Source of the DNA: Alitta virens
Taxonomy: Eukaryota; Annelida; Polychaeta; Phyllodocida; Nereididae
Length of the DNA: 64,000 bases
Reading direction: 5' to 3'
NCBI GenBank assembly: GCA_932294295.1
Contig: OW028580.1
Span: 10,445,374-10,509,373, forward strand
Shown: positions 33,501 through 46,969 of the stretch, piece by piece
How the letters are laid out: every line of letters begins with the position of its first letter
Numbering within the stretch: the stretch's first letter is position 1
Notes under the pieces: generated by a model
Seen by the model: the letters and a program-made list of their open reading frames with translations, nothing else
Told to the model about the DNA's origin: nothing
Databases searched by the model: none
Position numbers and translations under genes: made by a program

Positions 33501-35016
33501 ATAGTAGGCTCAGGGAACGCCGTTGCACAGTTAAATTAACAAGAGTACACAAAAATGTAGGAAATACATTTATCAGTGAGATGCCAGACTCACAGGCGGC
33601 GCCGATGAAGTAGTAAGTTAGGTCCACTTAGCACAGCCAATGAGAGGCAGAGGACGAAGCGTGCATTATGATAGCCACGTGGGGCACTCGTGCGTATCGG
33701 GGTCAAGGCCGTTGCCGAGGGCCAGGATGCTGACAAGAAAACAAACGAAAACAACGCAACACCGAAGTGAAATACTCTATAGTAGGCTCATGGAACGTCG
33801 TTGCACAGTTAAATTATCAAGAGTACACAAAAATGTAGGAAGTACATTTAGCAGTGAGATGCTAGACTCACAGGCCGCACCGATGAAGTAGTAAATTAGT
33901 TCCACTTAGCAGAGCCAATGAGAGGCAGAGGAGGAAGCGTGCATTATGATAGCCACGTGGGGCACTCGTGCGTAGCGGGGTCAAGGCCGTTGTAGAGGGC
34001 CAGGGTGCTGACAAGAAAACAAACGAAAACAACGCAACACCGAAGTGAAATACTCTATAGTAGGCTCATGGAACGTCGTTGCACAGTTAAATTATCAAGA
34101 GTACACAAAAATGTAGGAAGTACATTTAGCAGTGAGATGCTAGACTCACAGGCCGCACCGATGAAGTAGTAAATTAGGTCCACTTAGCAGAGCCAATGAG
34201 AGGCAGAGGACGAAGCGTGCATTATGATAGCCACGTGGGGCACTCGTGCGTAGCGGGGTCAAGGCCGTTGTAGAGGGCCAGGATGCTGACAAGAAAACAA
34301 ACGACAACAACGCAACACCGAAGTGAAATACTCTATTATAGCGTTTTGGAACGACGTGGAACAGTTAAATTATCAGGAGAACACAAAAATGTAGGAAGTA
34401 CATTTAGCAGTGAGATGCCAGACTCACAGGCCGCACCGATGAAGTAGTAAATTAGGTCCACTTAGCAGAGCCAATGAGAGGCAGAGGACGAAGCGTGCAT
34501 TATGATAGCCACGTGGGGCACTCGTGCATAGCGAGGTCAAGGCCGTTGTAGAGGGCCAGGATGCTGACAAGAAGACAAACGACAACAACGCAACACCGAA
34601 GTGAAATACTCTATTATAGCGTTTTGGAACGACGCGGCACAGTTAAATTATCAAGAGTACACAAAAATGTAGGAAGTGCATTTAGCAGTGAGATGCTAGA
34701 CTCACAGGCCACGCCGATGAAGTAGTAAGTTAGGTCCACTTAGCACAGCCAATGAGAGGCAGAGGACGAAGCCTGCATTATGATAGCCACGTGGGGCACT
34801 CGTGCGTAGCGGGGTCAAGGCCGTTGCAGAGGGCCAGGATGCTGACAAGAAAAAAAACGACAACAACGCAACACCGAAGTGAAATACACTATAGTAGGCT
34901 CATGGAACGATGTTGCACAGTTAAATTATCAAGAGTACACAAAAATGTAGGAAGTGCATTTAGCAGTGAGATGCTAGACTCACAGACCGCGCCGATGAAG
35001 TAGTAATTTAGGTCCA

Positions 35017-35293
35017 CTTAGCACAGCCAAAGAGAGGCAGAGGACGAAGCGTGCATTATGATAGCCACGTGGGGCACTCGTGCGTAGCGGGGTCAAGGCC
35101 GTTGCACAGGGCCAGGATGCTGACAAGAAAACAAACGACAACAAACCAACACCGAAGTGAAATACACTATCGTAGGCTCATAGAACGATGTTGCACAGTT
35201 AAATTATCAAGAGTACACAAAAATGTAGGAAGTGCATTTAGCAGTGAGATGCTAGACTCACAGACCAAGCCGATAAGTAGTAATTTAGGTCAA
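35017..35293 (+). repeat. Third Fd unit, 277 bp
   Basis: Carries the same single-base loss (GATAAGTAG near 35272) plus a private change CTATCGTAGG in place of CTATAGTAGG. Flanked by M and the Gb/Db chimera. Confidence 0.9.
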
Positions 35294-35571
35294 CTTAGCA
35301 GAGCCAAAGAGAGGCACAGGACGAAGCGTGCATTATGATAGCCACGTGGGGCACTCGTGCGTAGCGGGGTCAAGGCCGTTGTAGAGGGCCAGGATGCTGA
35401 CAAGAAAACTAATAACAACAACGCAACACCGAAGTTAAATACTCTATAATTGCCTTTTGGAACGACGTGGCACAGTTAAATTATCAGGACTACACAAAAA
35501 TGTAGGAAGTACATTTAGCAGTGAGATGCTAGACTCACAGGCCGCACCGATGAAGTAGTAAATTAGTTCCA
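35294..35571 (+). repeat. Chimeric monomer Gb/Db
   Basis: Gb through ATCAGGACTAC, then a Db-type tail (GGCCGCACC, AAATTAGTTCC) leading into an A unit. The switch lies in the last quarter of the unit. Confidence 0.78.
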
Positions 35572-35849
35572 CTTAGCAGAGCCAATGAGAGGCAGAGGAG
35601 GAAGCGTGCATTATGATAGCCACGTGGGGCACTCGTGCGTAGCGGGGTCAAGGCCGTTGTAGAGGGCCAGGATGCTGACAAGAAAACAAACGAAAACAAC
35701 GCAACACCGAAGTGAAATACTCTATAGTAGGCTTATGGAACGTCGTTGCACAGTTAAATTATCAAGAGTACACAAAAATGTAGGAAGTACATTTAGCAGT
35801 GAGATGCTAGACTCACAGGCCGCACCGATGAAGTAGTAAATTAGGTCCA

Positions 35850-36127
35850 CTTAGCAGAGCCAATGAGAGGCAGAGGACGAAGCGTGCATTATGATAGCCA
35901 CGTGGGGCACTCGTGCGTAGCGGGGTCAAGGCCGTTGTAGAGGGCCAGGATGCTGACAAGAAAACAAACGACAACAACGCAACACCGAAGTGAAATACTC
36001 TATTATAGCGTTTTGGAACGACGCGGCACAGTTAAATTATCAAGAGTACACAAAAATGTAGGAAGTGCATTTAGCAGTGAGATGGCAGACTCACAGGCAG
36101 CGCCGATGAAGCAGTAAGTTAGGTCCA
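35850..36127 (+). repeat. Chimeric monomer Kb/N
   Basis: Kb left part (AAAACAAACGACAACAACGC), then N signatures GACGCGGCAC, GATGGCAG and GAAGCAGTAAG. The switch lies before unit base 176. Confidence 0.78.
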
Positions 36128-37795
36128 CTTAGCACAGCCAATGAGAGGCACAGGACGAAGCGTGCATTATGATAGCCACATGGGGCACTCGTGCGTAGCG
36201 GGATCAAGGCCGTTGTAGAGGGCCAGGATGCTGACAAGAAAACAAACGACATCAACGAAACACCGAAGTGAAATACTCTATAGTAGGCTCAGGGAACGCC
36301 GTTGCACAGTTAAATTAACAAGAGTACACAAAAATGTAGGAAATACATTTATCAGTGAGATGCCATACTCACAGGCGGCGCCGATGAAGTAGTAAGTTAG
36401 GTCCACTTAGCACAGCCAATGAGAGGCAGAGGACGAAGCGTGCATTATGATAGCCACGTGGGGCACTCGTGCGTAGCAGGGTCAAGGCCGTTGCAGAAGG
36501 CCAGGATGCTGACAAGAAAACAAACGACAACAAAGCAACACCGAAGTGAAATACACTATAGTAGGCTCATGGAACGATGTTGCACAGTTAAATTATCAAG
36601 AGTACACAAAAATGTAGGAAGTGCATTTAGCAGTGAGATGCTAGACTCACAGACCAAGCCGATGAAGTAGTAATTTAGGTCAACTTAGCACAGCCAAAGA
36701 GAGGCACAGGACGAAGCGTGCATTATGATAGCCACGTGGGGCACTCGTGCGTATCGGGGTCAAGGCCGTTGCCGAGGGCCAGGATGCTGACAAGAAAACA
36801 AACGAAAACAACGCAACACCGAAGTGAAATACTCTATAGTAGGCTCATGGAACGTCGTTGCACAGTTAAATTATCAAGAGTACACAAAAATGTAGGAAGT
36901 ACATTTAGCAGTGAGATGCTAGACTCACAGGCCGCACCGATGAAGTAGTAAATTAGGTCCACTTAGCAGAGCCAATGAGAGGCACAGGACGAAGCGTGCA
37001 TTATGATAGCCACGTGGGGCACTCGTGCGTAGCGGGGTCAAGGCCGTTGTAGAGGGCCAGGATGCTGACAAGAAAAAAAACGACAACAACGCAACACCGA
37101 AGTGAAATACACTATAGTAGGCTCATGGAACGATGTTGCACAGTTAAATTATCAAGAGTACACAAAAATGTAGGAAGTGCATTTAGCAGTGAGATGCTAG
37201 ACTCACAGACCGCGCCGATGAAGTAGTAATTTAGGTCCACTTAGCACAGCCAAAGAGAGGCAGAGGACGAAGCGTGCATTATGATAGCCACGTGGGGCAC
37301 TCGTGCGTAGCGGGGTCAAGGCCGTTGCACAGGGCCAGGATGCTGACAAGAAAACAAACGACAACAAACCAACACCGAAGTGAAATACACTATAGTAGGC
37401 TCATAGAACGATGTTGCACAGTTAAATTATCAAGAGTACACAAAAATGTAGGAAGTGCATTTAGCAGTGAGATGCTAGACTCACAGACCAAGCCGATGAA
37501 GTAGTAATTTAGGTCAACTTAGCACAGCCAAAGAGAGGCACAGGACGAAGCGTGCATTATGATAGCCACGTGGGGCACTCGTGCGTAGCGGGGTCAAGGC
37601 CGTTGTAGAGGGCCAGGATGCTGACAAGAAAACTAATGACAACAACGCAACACCGAAGTTAAATACTCTATAATTGCCTTTTGGAACGACGTGGCACAGT
37701 TAAATTATCAGGACTACACAAAAATGTAGGAAGTACATTTAGCAGTGAGATGCCAGACTCACAGGCAGCGCCGATGAAGCAGTAAGTTAGGTCCA

Positions 37796-38073
37796 CTTAG
37801 CACAGCCAATGAGAGGCAGAGGACGAAGCGTGCATTATGATAGGCACGTGGGGCACTCGTGCATAGCGAGGTCAAGGCCGTTGTAGAGGGCCAGGATGCT
37901 GACAAGAAGACAAACGTCAAAAACGCGACACCGACGTGAAATACTCTATTATAGCGTTTTGGAACGACGTGGCACAGTTAAATTATCAGGACTACACAAA
38001 AATGTAGGAAGTACATTTAGCAGTGAGATGCTAGACTCACAGGCCGCACCGATGAAGTAGTAAATTAGTTCCA
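37796..38073 (+). repeat. Chimeric monomer H/Db
   Basis: H signatures (AACGTCAAAAACGC, CACCGACGTG) are followed by a Db-type tail (GATGCTAG, GGCCGCACC, ATTAGTTCC) and then an A unit. The switch lies after unit base of about 216. Confidence 0.8.
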
Positions 38074-39185
38074 CTTAGCAGAGCCAATGAGAGGCAGAGG
38101 AGGAAGCGTGCATTATGATAGCCACGTGGGGCACTCGTGCGTAGCGGGGTCAAGGCCGTTGTAGAGGGCCAGGATGCTGACAAGAAAACAAACGAAAACA
38201 ACGCAACACCGAAGTGAAATACTCTATAGTAGGCTCATGGAACGTCGTTGCACAGTTAAATTATCAAGAGTACACAAAAATGTAGGAAGTACATTTAGCA
38301 GTGAGATGCTAGACTCACAGGCCGCACCGATGAAGTAGTAAATTAGGTCCACTTAGCAGAGCCAATGAGAGGCAGAGGACGAAGCGTGCATTATGATAGC
38401 CACGTGGGGCACTCGTGCGTAGCGGGGTCAAGGCCGTTGTAGAGGGCCAGGATGCTGACAAGAAAACAAACGACAACAACGCAACACCGAAGTGAAATAC
38501 TCTATTATAGCGTTTTGGAACGACGTGGAACAGTTAAATTATCAGGAGAACACAAAAATGTAGGAAGTACATTTAGCAGTGAGATGCCAGACTCACAGGC
38601 CGCACCGATGAAGTAGTAAATTAGGTCCACTTAGCAGAGCCAATGAGAGGCAGAGGACGAAGCGTGCATTATGATAGCCACGTGGGGCACTCGTGCATAG
38701 CGAGGTCAAGGCCGTTGTAGAGGGCCAGGATGCTGACAAGAAGACAAACGACAACAACGCAACACCGAAGTGAAATACTCTATTATAGCGTTTTGGAACG
38801 ACGCGGCACAGTTAAATTATCAAGAGTACACAAAAATGTAGGAAGTGCATTTAGCAGTGAGATGCTAGACTCACAGGCCACGCCGATGAAGTAGTAAGTT
38901 AGGTCCACTTAGCACAGCCAATGAGAGGCAGAGGACGAAGCCTGCATTATGATAGCCACGTGGGGCACTCGTGCGTAGCGGGGTCAAGGCCGTTGCAGAG
39001 GGCCAGGATGCTGACAAGAAAAAAAACGACAACAACGCAACACCGAAGTGAAATACACTATAGTAGGCTCATGGAACGATGTTGCACAGTTAAATTATCA
39101 AGAGTACACAAAAATGTAGGAAGTGCATTTAGCAGTGAGATGCTAGACTCACAGACCGCGCCGATGAAGTAGTAATTTAGGTCCA

Positions 39186-39463
39186 CTTAGCACAGCCAAA
39201 GAGAGGCAGAGGACGAAGCGTGCATTATGATAGCCACGTGGGGCACTCGTGCGTAGCGGGGTCAAGGCCGTTGCACAGGGCCAGGATGCTGACAAGAAAA
39301 CAAACGACAACAACGCGACACCGAAGTGAAATACTCTATTATAGCGTTTTGGAACGACGTGGCACAGTTAAATTATCAGGACTACACAAAAATGTAGGAA
39401 GTACATTTAGCAGTGAGATGCCAGACTCACAGGCCGCACCGATGAAGTAGTAAATTAGGTCCA
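39186..39463 (+). repeat. Chimeric monomer Fa/I
   Basis: Fa signature TTGCACAGGGCC followed by the I signature AACAACGCGACACC and TATTATAGCG. It follows M, so it probably derives from an M-Fd junction. The I-type tail removed the place where the Fd deletion would lie. Confidence 0.8.
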
Positions 39464-39741
39464 CTTAGAAGAGCCAATGAGAGGCAGAGGACGAAGCGAG
39501 CATTATGATAGGCACGTGGGGCACTCGTGCATAGCGAGGTCAAGGCCGTTGTAGAGGGCCACACTGCTGACAAGAAAACAAACGACAACAACGCGACACC
39601 GAAGTGAAATACTCTATTATAGCGTTTTGGAACGACGTGGCACAGTTAAATTATCAGGACTACACAAAAATGTAGGAAGTACATTTAGCAGTGAGATGCC
39701 AGACTCACAGGCCGCACCGATGAAGTAGTAAATTAGGTCCA
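39464..39741 (+). repeat. Monomer class Q (representative)
   Basis: B/J-like left part with GCGAGCATT in place of GCGTGCATT, then the I signature CCACACTGCTG and an I-type right half. Two copies (39464 and 44468), exactly 5,004 bp apart, each followed by an N that also carries GCGAGCATT. Confidence 0.8.
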
Positions 39742-40575
39742 CTTAGAAGAGCCAATGAGAGGCAGAGGACGAAGCGAGCATTATGATAGGCACGTGGGGC
39801 ACTCGTGCATAGCGAGGTCAAGGCCGTTGTAGAGGGCCAGGATGCTGACAAGAAGACAAACGACAACAACGCAACACCGAAGTGAAATACTCTATTATAG
39901 CGTTTTGGAACGACGCGGCACAGTTAAATTATCAAGAGTACACAAAAATGTAGGAAGTGCATTTAGCAGTGAGATGGCAGACTCACAGGCAGCGCCGATG
40001 AAGCAGTAAGTTAGGTCCACTTAGCACAGCCAATGAGAGGCACAGGACGAAGCGTGCATTATGATAGCCACATGGGGCACTCGTGCGTAGCGGGATCAAG
40101 GCCGTTGTAGAGGGCCAGGATGCTGACAAGAAAACAAACGACAACAACGAAACACCGAAGTGAAATACTCTATAGTAGGCTCAGGGAACGCCGTTGCACA
40201 GTTAAATTAACAAGAGTACACAAAATTGTAGGAAATACATTTATCAGTGAGATGCCAGACTCACAGGCGGCGCCGATGAAGTAGTGAGTTAGGTCCACTT
40301 AGCACAGCCAATGAGAGGCAGAGGACGAAGCGTGCATTATGATAGCCACGTGGGGCACTCGTGCGTATCGGGGTCAAGGCCGTTGCCGAGGGCCAGGATG
40401 CTGACAAGAAAACAAACGAAAACAACGCAACACCGAAGTGAAATACTCTATAGTAGGCTCATGGAACGTCGTTGCACAGTTAAATTATCAAGAGTACACA
40501 AAAATGTAGGAAGTACATTTAGCAGTGAGATGCTAGACTCACAGGCCGCACCGATGAAGTAGTAAATTAGGTCCA

Positions 40576-40853
40576 CTTAGCAGAGCCAATGAGAGGCAGA
40601 GGAGGAAGCGTGCATTATGATAGCCACGTGGGGCACTCGTGCGTAGCGGGGTCAAGGCCGTTGTAGAGGGCCAGGATGCTGACAAGAAAACAAACGACAA
40701 CAACGCAACACCGAAGTGAAATACTCTATTATAGCGTTTTGGAACGACGTGGAACAGTTAAATTATCAGGAGTACACAAAAATGTAGGAAGTACATTTAG
40801 CAGTGAGATGCTAGACTCACAGGCCGCACCGATGAAGTAGTAAATTAGGTCCA
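40576..40853 (+). repeat. Monomer subtype Kc (representative)
   Basis: K-type with GCAGAGGAGG, ATCAGGAGTACAC and GATGCTAG. Three copies (40576, 45580, 50862), always directly before Kd. The close likeness of Kc and Kd suggests a single-monomer duplication. Confidence 0.8.
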
Positions 40854-41131
40854 CTTAGCAGAGCCAATGAGAGGCAGAGGAGGAAGCGTGCATTATGATA
40901 GCCACGTGGGGCACTCGTGCGTAGCGGGGTCAAGGCCGTTGTAGAGGGCCAGGATGCTGACAAGAAAACAAACGACAACAACGCAACACCGAAGTGAAAT
41001 ACTCTATTATAGCGTTTTGGAACGACGTGGAACAGTTAAATTATCAGGAGTACACAAAAATGTAGGAAGTACATTTAGCAGTGAGATGTTAGACTCACAG
41101 GCAGCACCGATGAAGTAGTAAATTAGGTCCA
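40854..41131 (+). repeat. Monomer subtype Kd (representative)
   Basis: As Kc, but with GATGTTAG and GGCAGCACC. Four copies (40854, 45858, 51140, 58368). The last follows the E/Kc fusion. Confidence 0.8.
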
Positions 41132-41409
41132 CTTAGCAGAGCCAATGAGAGGCAGAGGACGAAGCGTGCATTATGATAGCCACGTGGGGCACTCGTGCAT
41201 AGCGAGGTCAAGGCCGTTGTAGAGGGCCAGGATGCTGACAAGAAGACAAACGACAACAACGCAACACCGAAGTGAAATACTCTATTATAGCGTTTTGGAA
41301 CGACGCGGCACAGTTAAATTATCAAGAGTACACAAAAATGTAGGAAGTGCATTTAGCAGTGAGATGCTAGACTCACAGGCCACGCCGATGAAGTAGTAGG
41401 TTAGGTCCA

Positions 41410-41687
41410 CTTAGCACAGCCAATGAGAGGCAGAGGACGAAGCCTGCATTATGATAGCCACATGGGGCACTCGTGCGTAGCGGGATCAAGGCCGTTGTAG
41501 AGGGCCAGGATGCTGACAAGAAGACAAACGACAACAACGCAACACCGAAGTGAAATACTCTATTATAGCGTTTTGGAACGACGCGGCACAGTTAAATTAT
41601 CAAGAGTACACAAAAATGTAGGAAGTGCATTTAGCAGTGAGATGGCAGACTCACAGGCAGCGCCGATGAAGCAGTAAGTTAGGTCCA
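41410..41687 (+). repeat. Monomer class R (representative)
   Basis: M-like start (GAAGCCTGCATT), then CCACATGG and GCGGGATC as in O, then an N-type right half (AAGACAAACGAC, GACGCGGCAC, GATGGCAG). Three copies (41410, 46414, 51696) between L and Ox. R is a stabilised mosaic that has been amplified with its HOR. Confidence 0.8.
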
Positions 41688-41965
41688 CTTAGCACAGCCA
41701 ATGAGAGGCACAGGACGAAGCGTGCATTATGATAGCCACATGGGGCACTCGTGCGTAGCGGGATCAAGGCCGTTGTAGAGGGCCAGGATGCTGACAAGAA
41801 AACAAACGACATCAACGAAACACCGAAGTGAAATACTCTATAGTAGGCTCAGGGAACGCCGTTGCACAGTTAAATTAACAAGAGTACACAAAAATGTAGG
41901 AAATACATTTATCAGTGAGATGCCATACTCACAGGCGGCGCCGATGAAGTAGTAAGTTAGGTCCA

Positions 41966-44900
41966 CTTAGCACAGCCAATGAGAGGCAGAGGACGAAGCG
42001 TGCATTATGATAGCCACGTGGGGCACTCGTGCGTAGCAGGGTCAAGGCCGTTGCAGAAGGCCAGGATGCTGACAAGAAAACAAACGACAACAAAGCAACA
42101 CCGAAGTGAAATACACTATAGTAGGCTCATGGAACGATGTTGCACAGTTAAATTATCAAGAGTACACAAAAATGTAGGAAGTGCATTTAGCAGTGAGATG
42201 CTAGACTCACAGACCAAGCCGATGAAGTAGTAATTTAGGTCAACTTAGCACAGCCAAAGAGAGGCACAGGACGAAGCGTGCATTATGATAGCCACGTGGG
42301 GCACTCGTGCGTATCGGGGTCAAGGCCGTTGCCGAGGGCCAGGATGCTGACAAGAAAACAAACGAAAACAACGCAACACCGAAGTGAAATACTCTATAGT
42401 AGGCTCATGGAACGTCGTTGCACAGTTAAATTATCAAGAGTACACAAAAATGTAGGAAGTACATTTAGCAGTGAGATGCTAGACTCACAGGCCGCACCGA
42501 TGAAGTAGTAAATTAGGTCCACTTAGCAGAGCCAATGAGAGGCACAGGACGAAGCGTGCATTATGATAGCCACGTGGGGCACTCGTGCGTAGCGGGGTCA
42601 AGGCCGTTGTAGAGGGCCAGGATGCTGACAAGAAAAAAAACGACAACAACGCAACACCGAAGTGAAATACACTATAGTAGGCTCATGGAACGATGTTGCA
42701 CAGTTAAATTATCAAGAGTACACAAAAATGTAGGAAGTGCATTTAGCAGTGAGATGCTAGACTCACAGACCGCGCCGATGAAGTAGTAATTTAGGTCCAC
42801 TTAGCACAGCCAAAGAGAGGCAGAGGACGAAGCGTGCATTATGATAGCCACGTGGGGCACTCGTGCGTAGCGGGGTCAAGGCCGTTGCACAGGGCCAGGA
42901 TGCTGACAAGAAAACAAACGACAACAAACCAACACCGAAGTGAAATACACTATAGTAGGCTCATAGAACGATGTTGCACAGTTAAATTATCAAGAGTACA
43001 CAAAAATGTAGGAAGTGCATTTAGCAGTGAGATGCTAGACTCACAGACCAAGCCGATGAAGTAGTAATTTAGGTCAACTTAGCACAGCCAAAGAGAGGCA
43101 CAGGACGAAGCGTGCATTATGATAGCCACGTGGGGCACTCGTGCGTAGCGGGGTCAAGGCCGTTGTAGAGGGCCAGGATGCTGACAAGAAAACTAATGAC
43201 AACAACGCAACACCGAAGTTAAATACTCTATAATTGCCTTTTGGAACGACGTGGCACAGTTAAATTATCAGGACTACACAAAAATGTAGGAAGTACATTT
43301 AGCAGTGAGATGCCAGACTCACAGGCAGCGCCGATGAAGCAGTAAGTTAGGTCCACTTAGCACAGCCAATGAGAGGCACAGGACGAAGCGTGCATTATGA
43401 TAGCCACGTGGGGCACTCGTGCGTAGCGGGGTCAAGGCCGTTGCAGAGGGCCACACTGCTGACAAGAAAACAAACATCAACAACGCGACACCGAAGTGAA
43501 ATACTCTATTATAGCGTTTTGGAACGACGTGGCACAGTTAAATTATCAGGACTACACAAAAATGTAGGAAGTACATTTTGCAGTGAGATGCCAGACTCAC
43601 AGGCCGCACCGATGAAGTAGTAAATTAGGTCCACTTAGAAGAGCCAATGAGAGGCAGAGGACGAAGCGTGCATTATGATAGGCACGTGGGGCACTCGTGC
43701 ATAGCGAGGTCAAGGCCGTTGTAGAGGGCCAGGATGCTGACAAGAAGACAAACGACAACAACGCAACACCGAAGTAAAATACTCTATTATAGCGTTTTGG
43801 AACGACGCGGCACAGTTAAATTATCAAGAGTACACAAAAATGTAGGAAGTGCATTTAGCAGTGAGATGCCAGACTCACAGGCAGCGCCGATGAAGCAGTA
43901 AGTTAGGTCCACTTAGCACAGCCAATGAGAGGCACAGGACGAAGCGTGCATTATGATAGCCACATGGGGCACTCGTGCGTAGCGGGATCAAGGCCGTTGT
44001 AGAGGGCCAGGATGCTGACAAGAAAACAAACGACAACAACGAAACACCGAAGTGAAATACTCTATAATTGCCTTTTGGAACGACGTGGCACAGTTAAATT
44101 ATCAGGACTACACAAAAATGTAGGAAGTACATTTAGCAGTGAGATGCTAGACTCACAGGCAGCGCCGATGAAGCAGTAAGTTAGGTCCACTTAGCACAGC
44201 CAATGAGAGGCAGAGGACGAAGCGTGCATTATGATAGCCACGTGGGGCACTCGTGCGTAGCGGGGTCAAGGCCGTTGCAGAGGGCCACACTGCTGACAAG
44301 AAAACAAACGACAACAACGCGACACCGAAGTGAAATACTCTATTATAGCGTTTTGGAACGACGTGGCACAGTTAAATTATCAGGACTACACAAAAATGTA
44401 GGAAGTACATTTAGCAGTGAGATGCCAGACTCACAGGCCGCACCGATGAAGTAGTAAATTAGGTCCACTTAGAAGAGCCAATGAGAGGCAGAGGACGAAG
44501 CGAGCATTATGATAGGCACGTGGGGCACTCGTGCATAGCGAGGTCAAGGCCGTTGTAGAGGGCCACACTGCTGACAAGAAAACAAACGACAACAACGCGA
44601 CACCGAAGTGAAATACTCTATTATAGCGTTTTGGAACGACGTGGCACAGTTAAATTATCAGGACTACACAAAAATGTAGGAAGTACATTTAGCAGTGAGA
44701 TGCCAGACTCACAGGCCGCACCGATGAAGTAGTAAATTAGGTCCACTTAGAAGAGCCAATGAGAGGCAGAGGACGAAGCGAGCATTATGATAGGCACGTG
44801 GGGCACTCGTGCATAGCGAGGTCAAGGCCGTTGTAGAGGGCCAGGATGCTGACAAGAAGACAAACGACAACAACGCAACACCGAAGTGAAATACTCTATT

Positions 44901-46969
44901 ATAGCGTTTTGGAACGACGCGGCACAGTTAAATTATCAAGAGTACACAAAAATGTAGGAAGTGCATTTAGCAGTGAGATGGCAGACTCACAGGCAGCGCC
45001 GATGAAGCAGTAAGTTAGGTCCACTTAGCACAGCCAATGAGAGGCACAGGACGAAGCGTGCATTATGATAGCCACATGGGGCACTCGTGCGTAGCGGGAT
45101 CAAGGCCGTTGTAGAGGGCCAGGATGCTGACAAGAAAACAAACGACAACAACGAAACACCGAAGTGAAATACTCTATAGTAGGCTCAGGGAACGCCGTTG
45201 CACAGTTAAATTAACAAGAGTACACAAAATTGTAGGAAATACATTTATCAGTGAGATGCCAGACTCACAGGCGGCGCCGATGAAGTAGTGAGTTAGGTCC
45301 ACTTAGCACAGCCAATGAGAGGCAGAGGACGAAGCGTGCATTATGATAGCCACGTGGGGCACTCGTGCGTATCGGGGTCAAGGCCGTTGCCGAGGGCCAG
45401 GATGCTGACAAGAAAACAAACGAAAACAACGCAACACCGAAGTGAAATACTCTATAGTAGGCTCATGGAACGTCGTTGCACAGTTAAATTATCAAGAGTA
45501 CACAAAAATGTAGGAAGTACATTTAGCAGTGAGATGCTAGACTCACAGGCCGCACCGATGAAGTAGTAAATTAGGTCCACTTAGCAGAGCCAATGAGAGG
45601 CAGAGGAGGAAGCGTGCATTATGATAGCCACGTGGGGCACTCGTGCGTAGCGGGGTCAAGGCCGTTGTAGAGGGCCAGGATGCTGACAAGAAAACAAACG
45701 ACAACAACGCAACACCGAAGTGAAATACTCTATTATAGCGTTTTGGAACGACGTGGAACAGTTAAATTATCAGGAGTACACAAAAATGTAGGAAGTACAT
45801 TTAGCAGTGAGATGCTAGACTCACAGGCCGCACCGATGAAGTAGTAAATTAGGTCCACTTAGCAGAGCCAATGAGAGGCAGAGGAGGAAGCGTGCATTAT
45901 GATAGCCACGTGGGGCACTCGTGCGTAGCGGGGTCAAGGCCGTTGTAGAGGGCCAGGATGCTGACAAGAAAACAAACGACAACAACGCAACACCGAAGTG
46001 AAATACTCTATTATAGCGTTTTGGAACGACGTGGAACAGTTAAATTATCAGGAGTACACAAAAATGTAGGAAGTACATTTAGCAGTGAGATGTTAGACTC
46101 ACAGGCAGCACCGATGAAGTAGTAAATTAGGTCCACTTAGCAGAGCCAATGAGAGGCAGAGGACGAAGCGTGCATTATGATAGCCACGTGGGGCACTCGT
46201 GCATAGCGAGGTCAAGGCCGTTGTAGAGGGCCAGGATGCTGACAAGAAGACAAACGACAACAACGCAACACCGAAGTGAAATACTCTATTATAGCGTTTT
46301 GGAACGACGCGGCACAGTTAAATTATCAAGAGTACACAAAAATGTAGGAAGTGCATTTAGCAGTGAGATGCTAGACTCACAGGCCACGCCGATGAAGTAG
46401 TAGGTTAGGTCCACTTAGCACAGCCAATGAGAGGCAGAGGACGAAGCCTGCATTATGATAGCCACATGGGGCACTCGTGCGTAGCGGGATCAAGGCCGTT
46501 GTAGAGGGCCAGGATGCTGACAAGAAGACAAACGACAACAACGCAACACCGAAGTGAAATACTCTATTATAGCGTTTTGGAACGACGCGGCACAGTTAAA
46601 TTATCAAGAGTACACAAAAATGTAGGAAGTGCATTTAGCAGTGAGATGGCAGACTCACAGGCAGCGCCGATGAAGCAGTAAGTTAGGTCCACTTAGCACA
46701 GCCAATGAGAGGCACAGGACGAAGCGTGCATTATGATAGCCACATGGGGCACTCGTGCGTAGCGGGATCAAGGCCGTTGTAGAGGGCCAGGATGCTGACA
46801 AGAAAACAAACGACATCAACGAAACACCGAAGTGAAATACTCTATAGTAGGCTCAGGGAACGCCGTTGCACAGTTAAATTAACAAGAGTACACAAAAATG
46901 TAGGAAATACATTTATCAGTGAGATGCCATACTCACAGGCGGCGCCGATGAAGTAGTAAGTTAGGTCCA
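41966..46969 (+). repeat. HOR copy, 18 units
   Basis: Units 152-169: C, Da, E, Fa, Ga, Ic, N, O/Gb chimera, Ib, Q, N, O, Dc, Kc, Kd, L, R, Ox. The part from Q onward (44468) repeats the previous copy (39464) at a spacing of exactly 5,004 bp. Confidence 0.82.
43912..44189 (+). repeat. Chimeric monomer O/Gb
   Basis: O signatures CCACATGG, GCGGGATC and AACAACGAAAC run into ATAATTGCCTTTTGG and a G tail with GATGCTAG. Followed by Ib. The switch lies between unit bases of about 131 and 154. Confidence 0.8.

Larger units (their letters stand above)
31403..36405 (+). repeat. HOR copy, 18 units, minus 1 bp
   Basis: Units 114-131: C, Da, E, Fa, Ga, Ic, N, O, Dc, Ax, Kb, L, M, Fd, Gb/Db chimera, A, Kb/N chimera, Ox. 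The first 11 units repeat the preceding copy class for class. The copy is 5,003 bp because Fd carries its single-base deletion. Confidence 0.8.
36406..41965 (+). repeat. HOR copy, 20 units
   Basis: Units 132-151: C, Da, E, Fa, Ga, H/Db chimera, A, Kb, L, M, Fa/I chimera, Q, N, O, Dc, Kc, Kd, L, R, Ox. At 5,560 bp this is the longest copy, and it introduces the Q, Kc, Kd and R classes. Confidence 0.8.
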
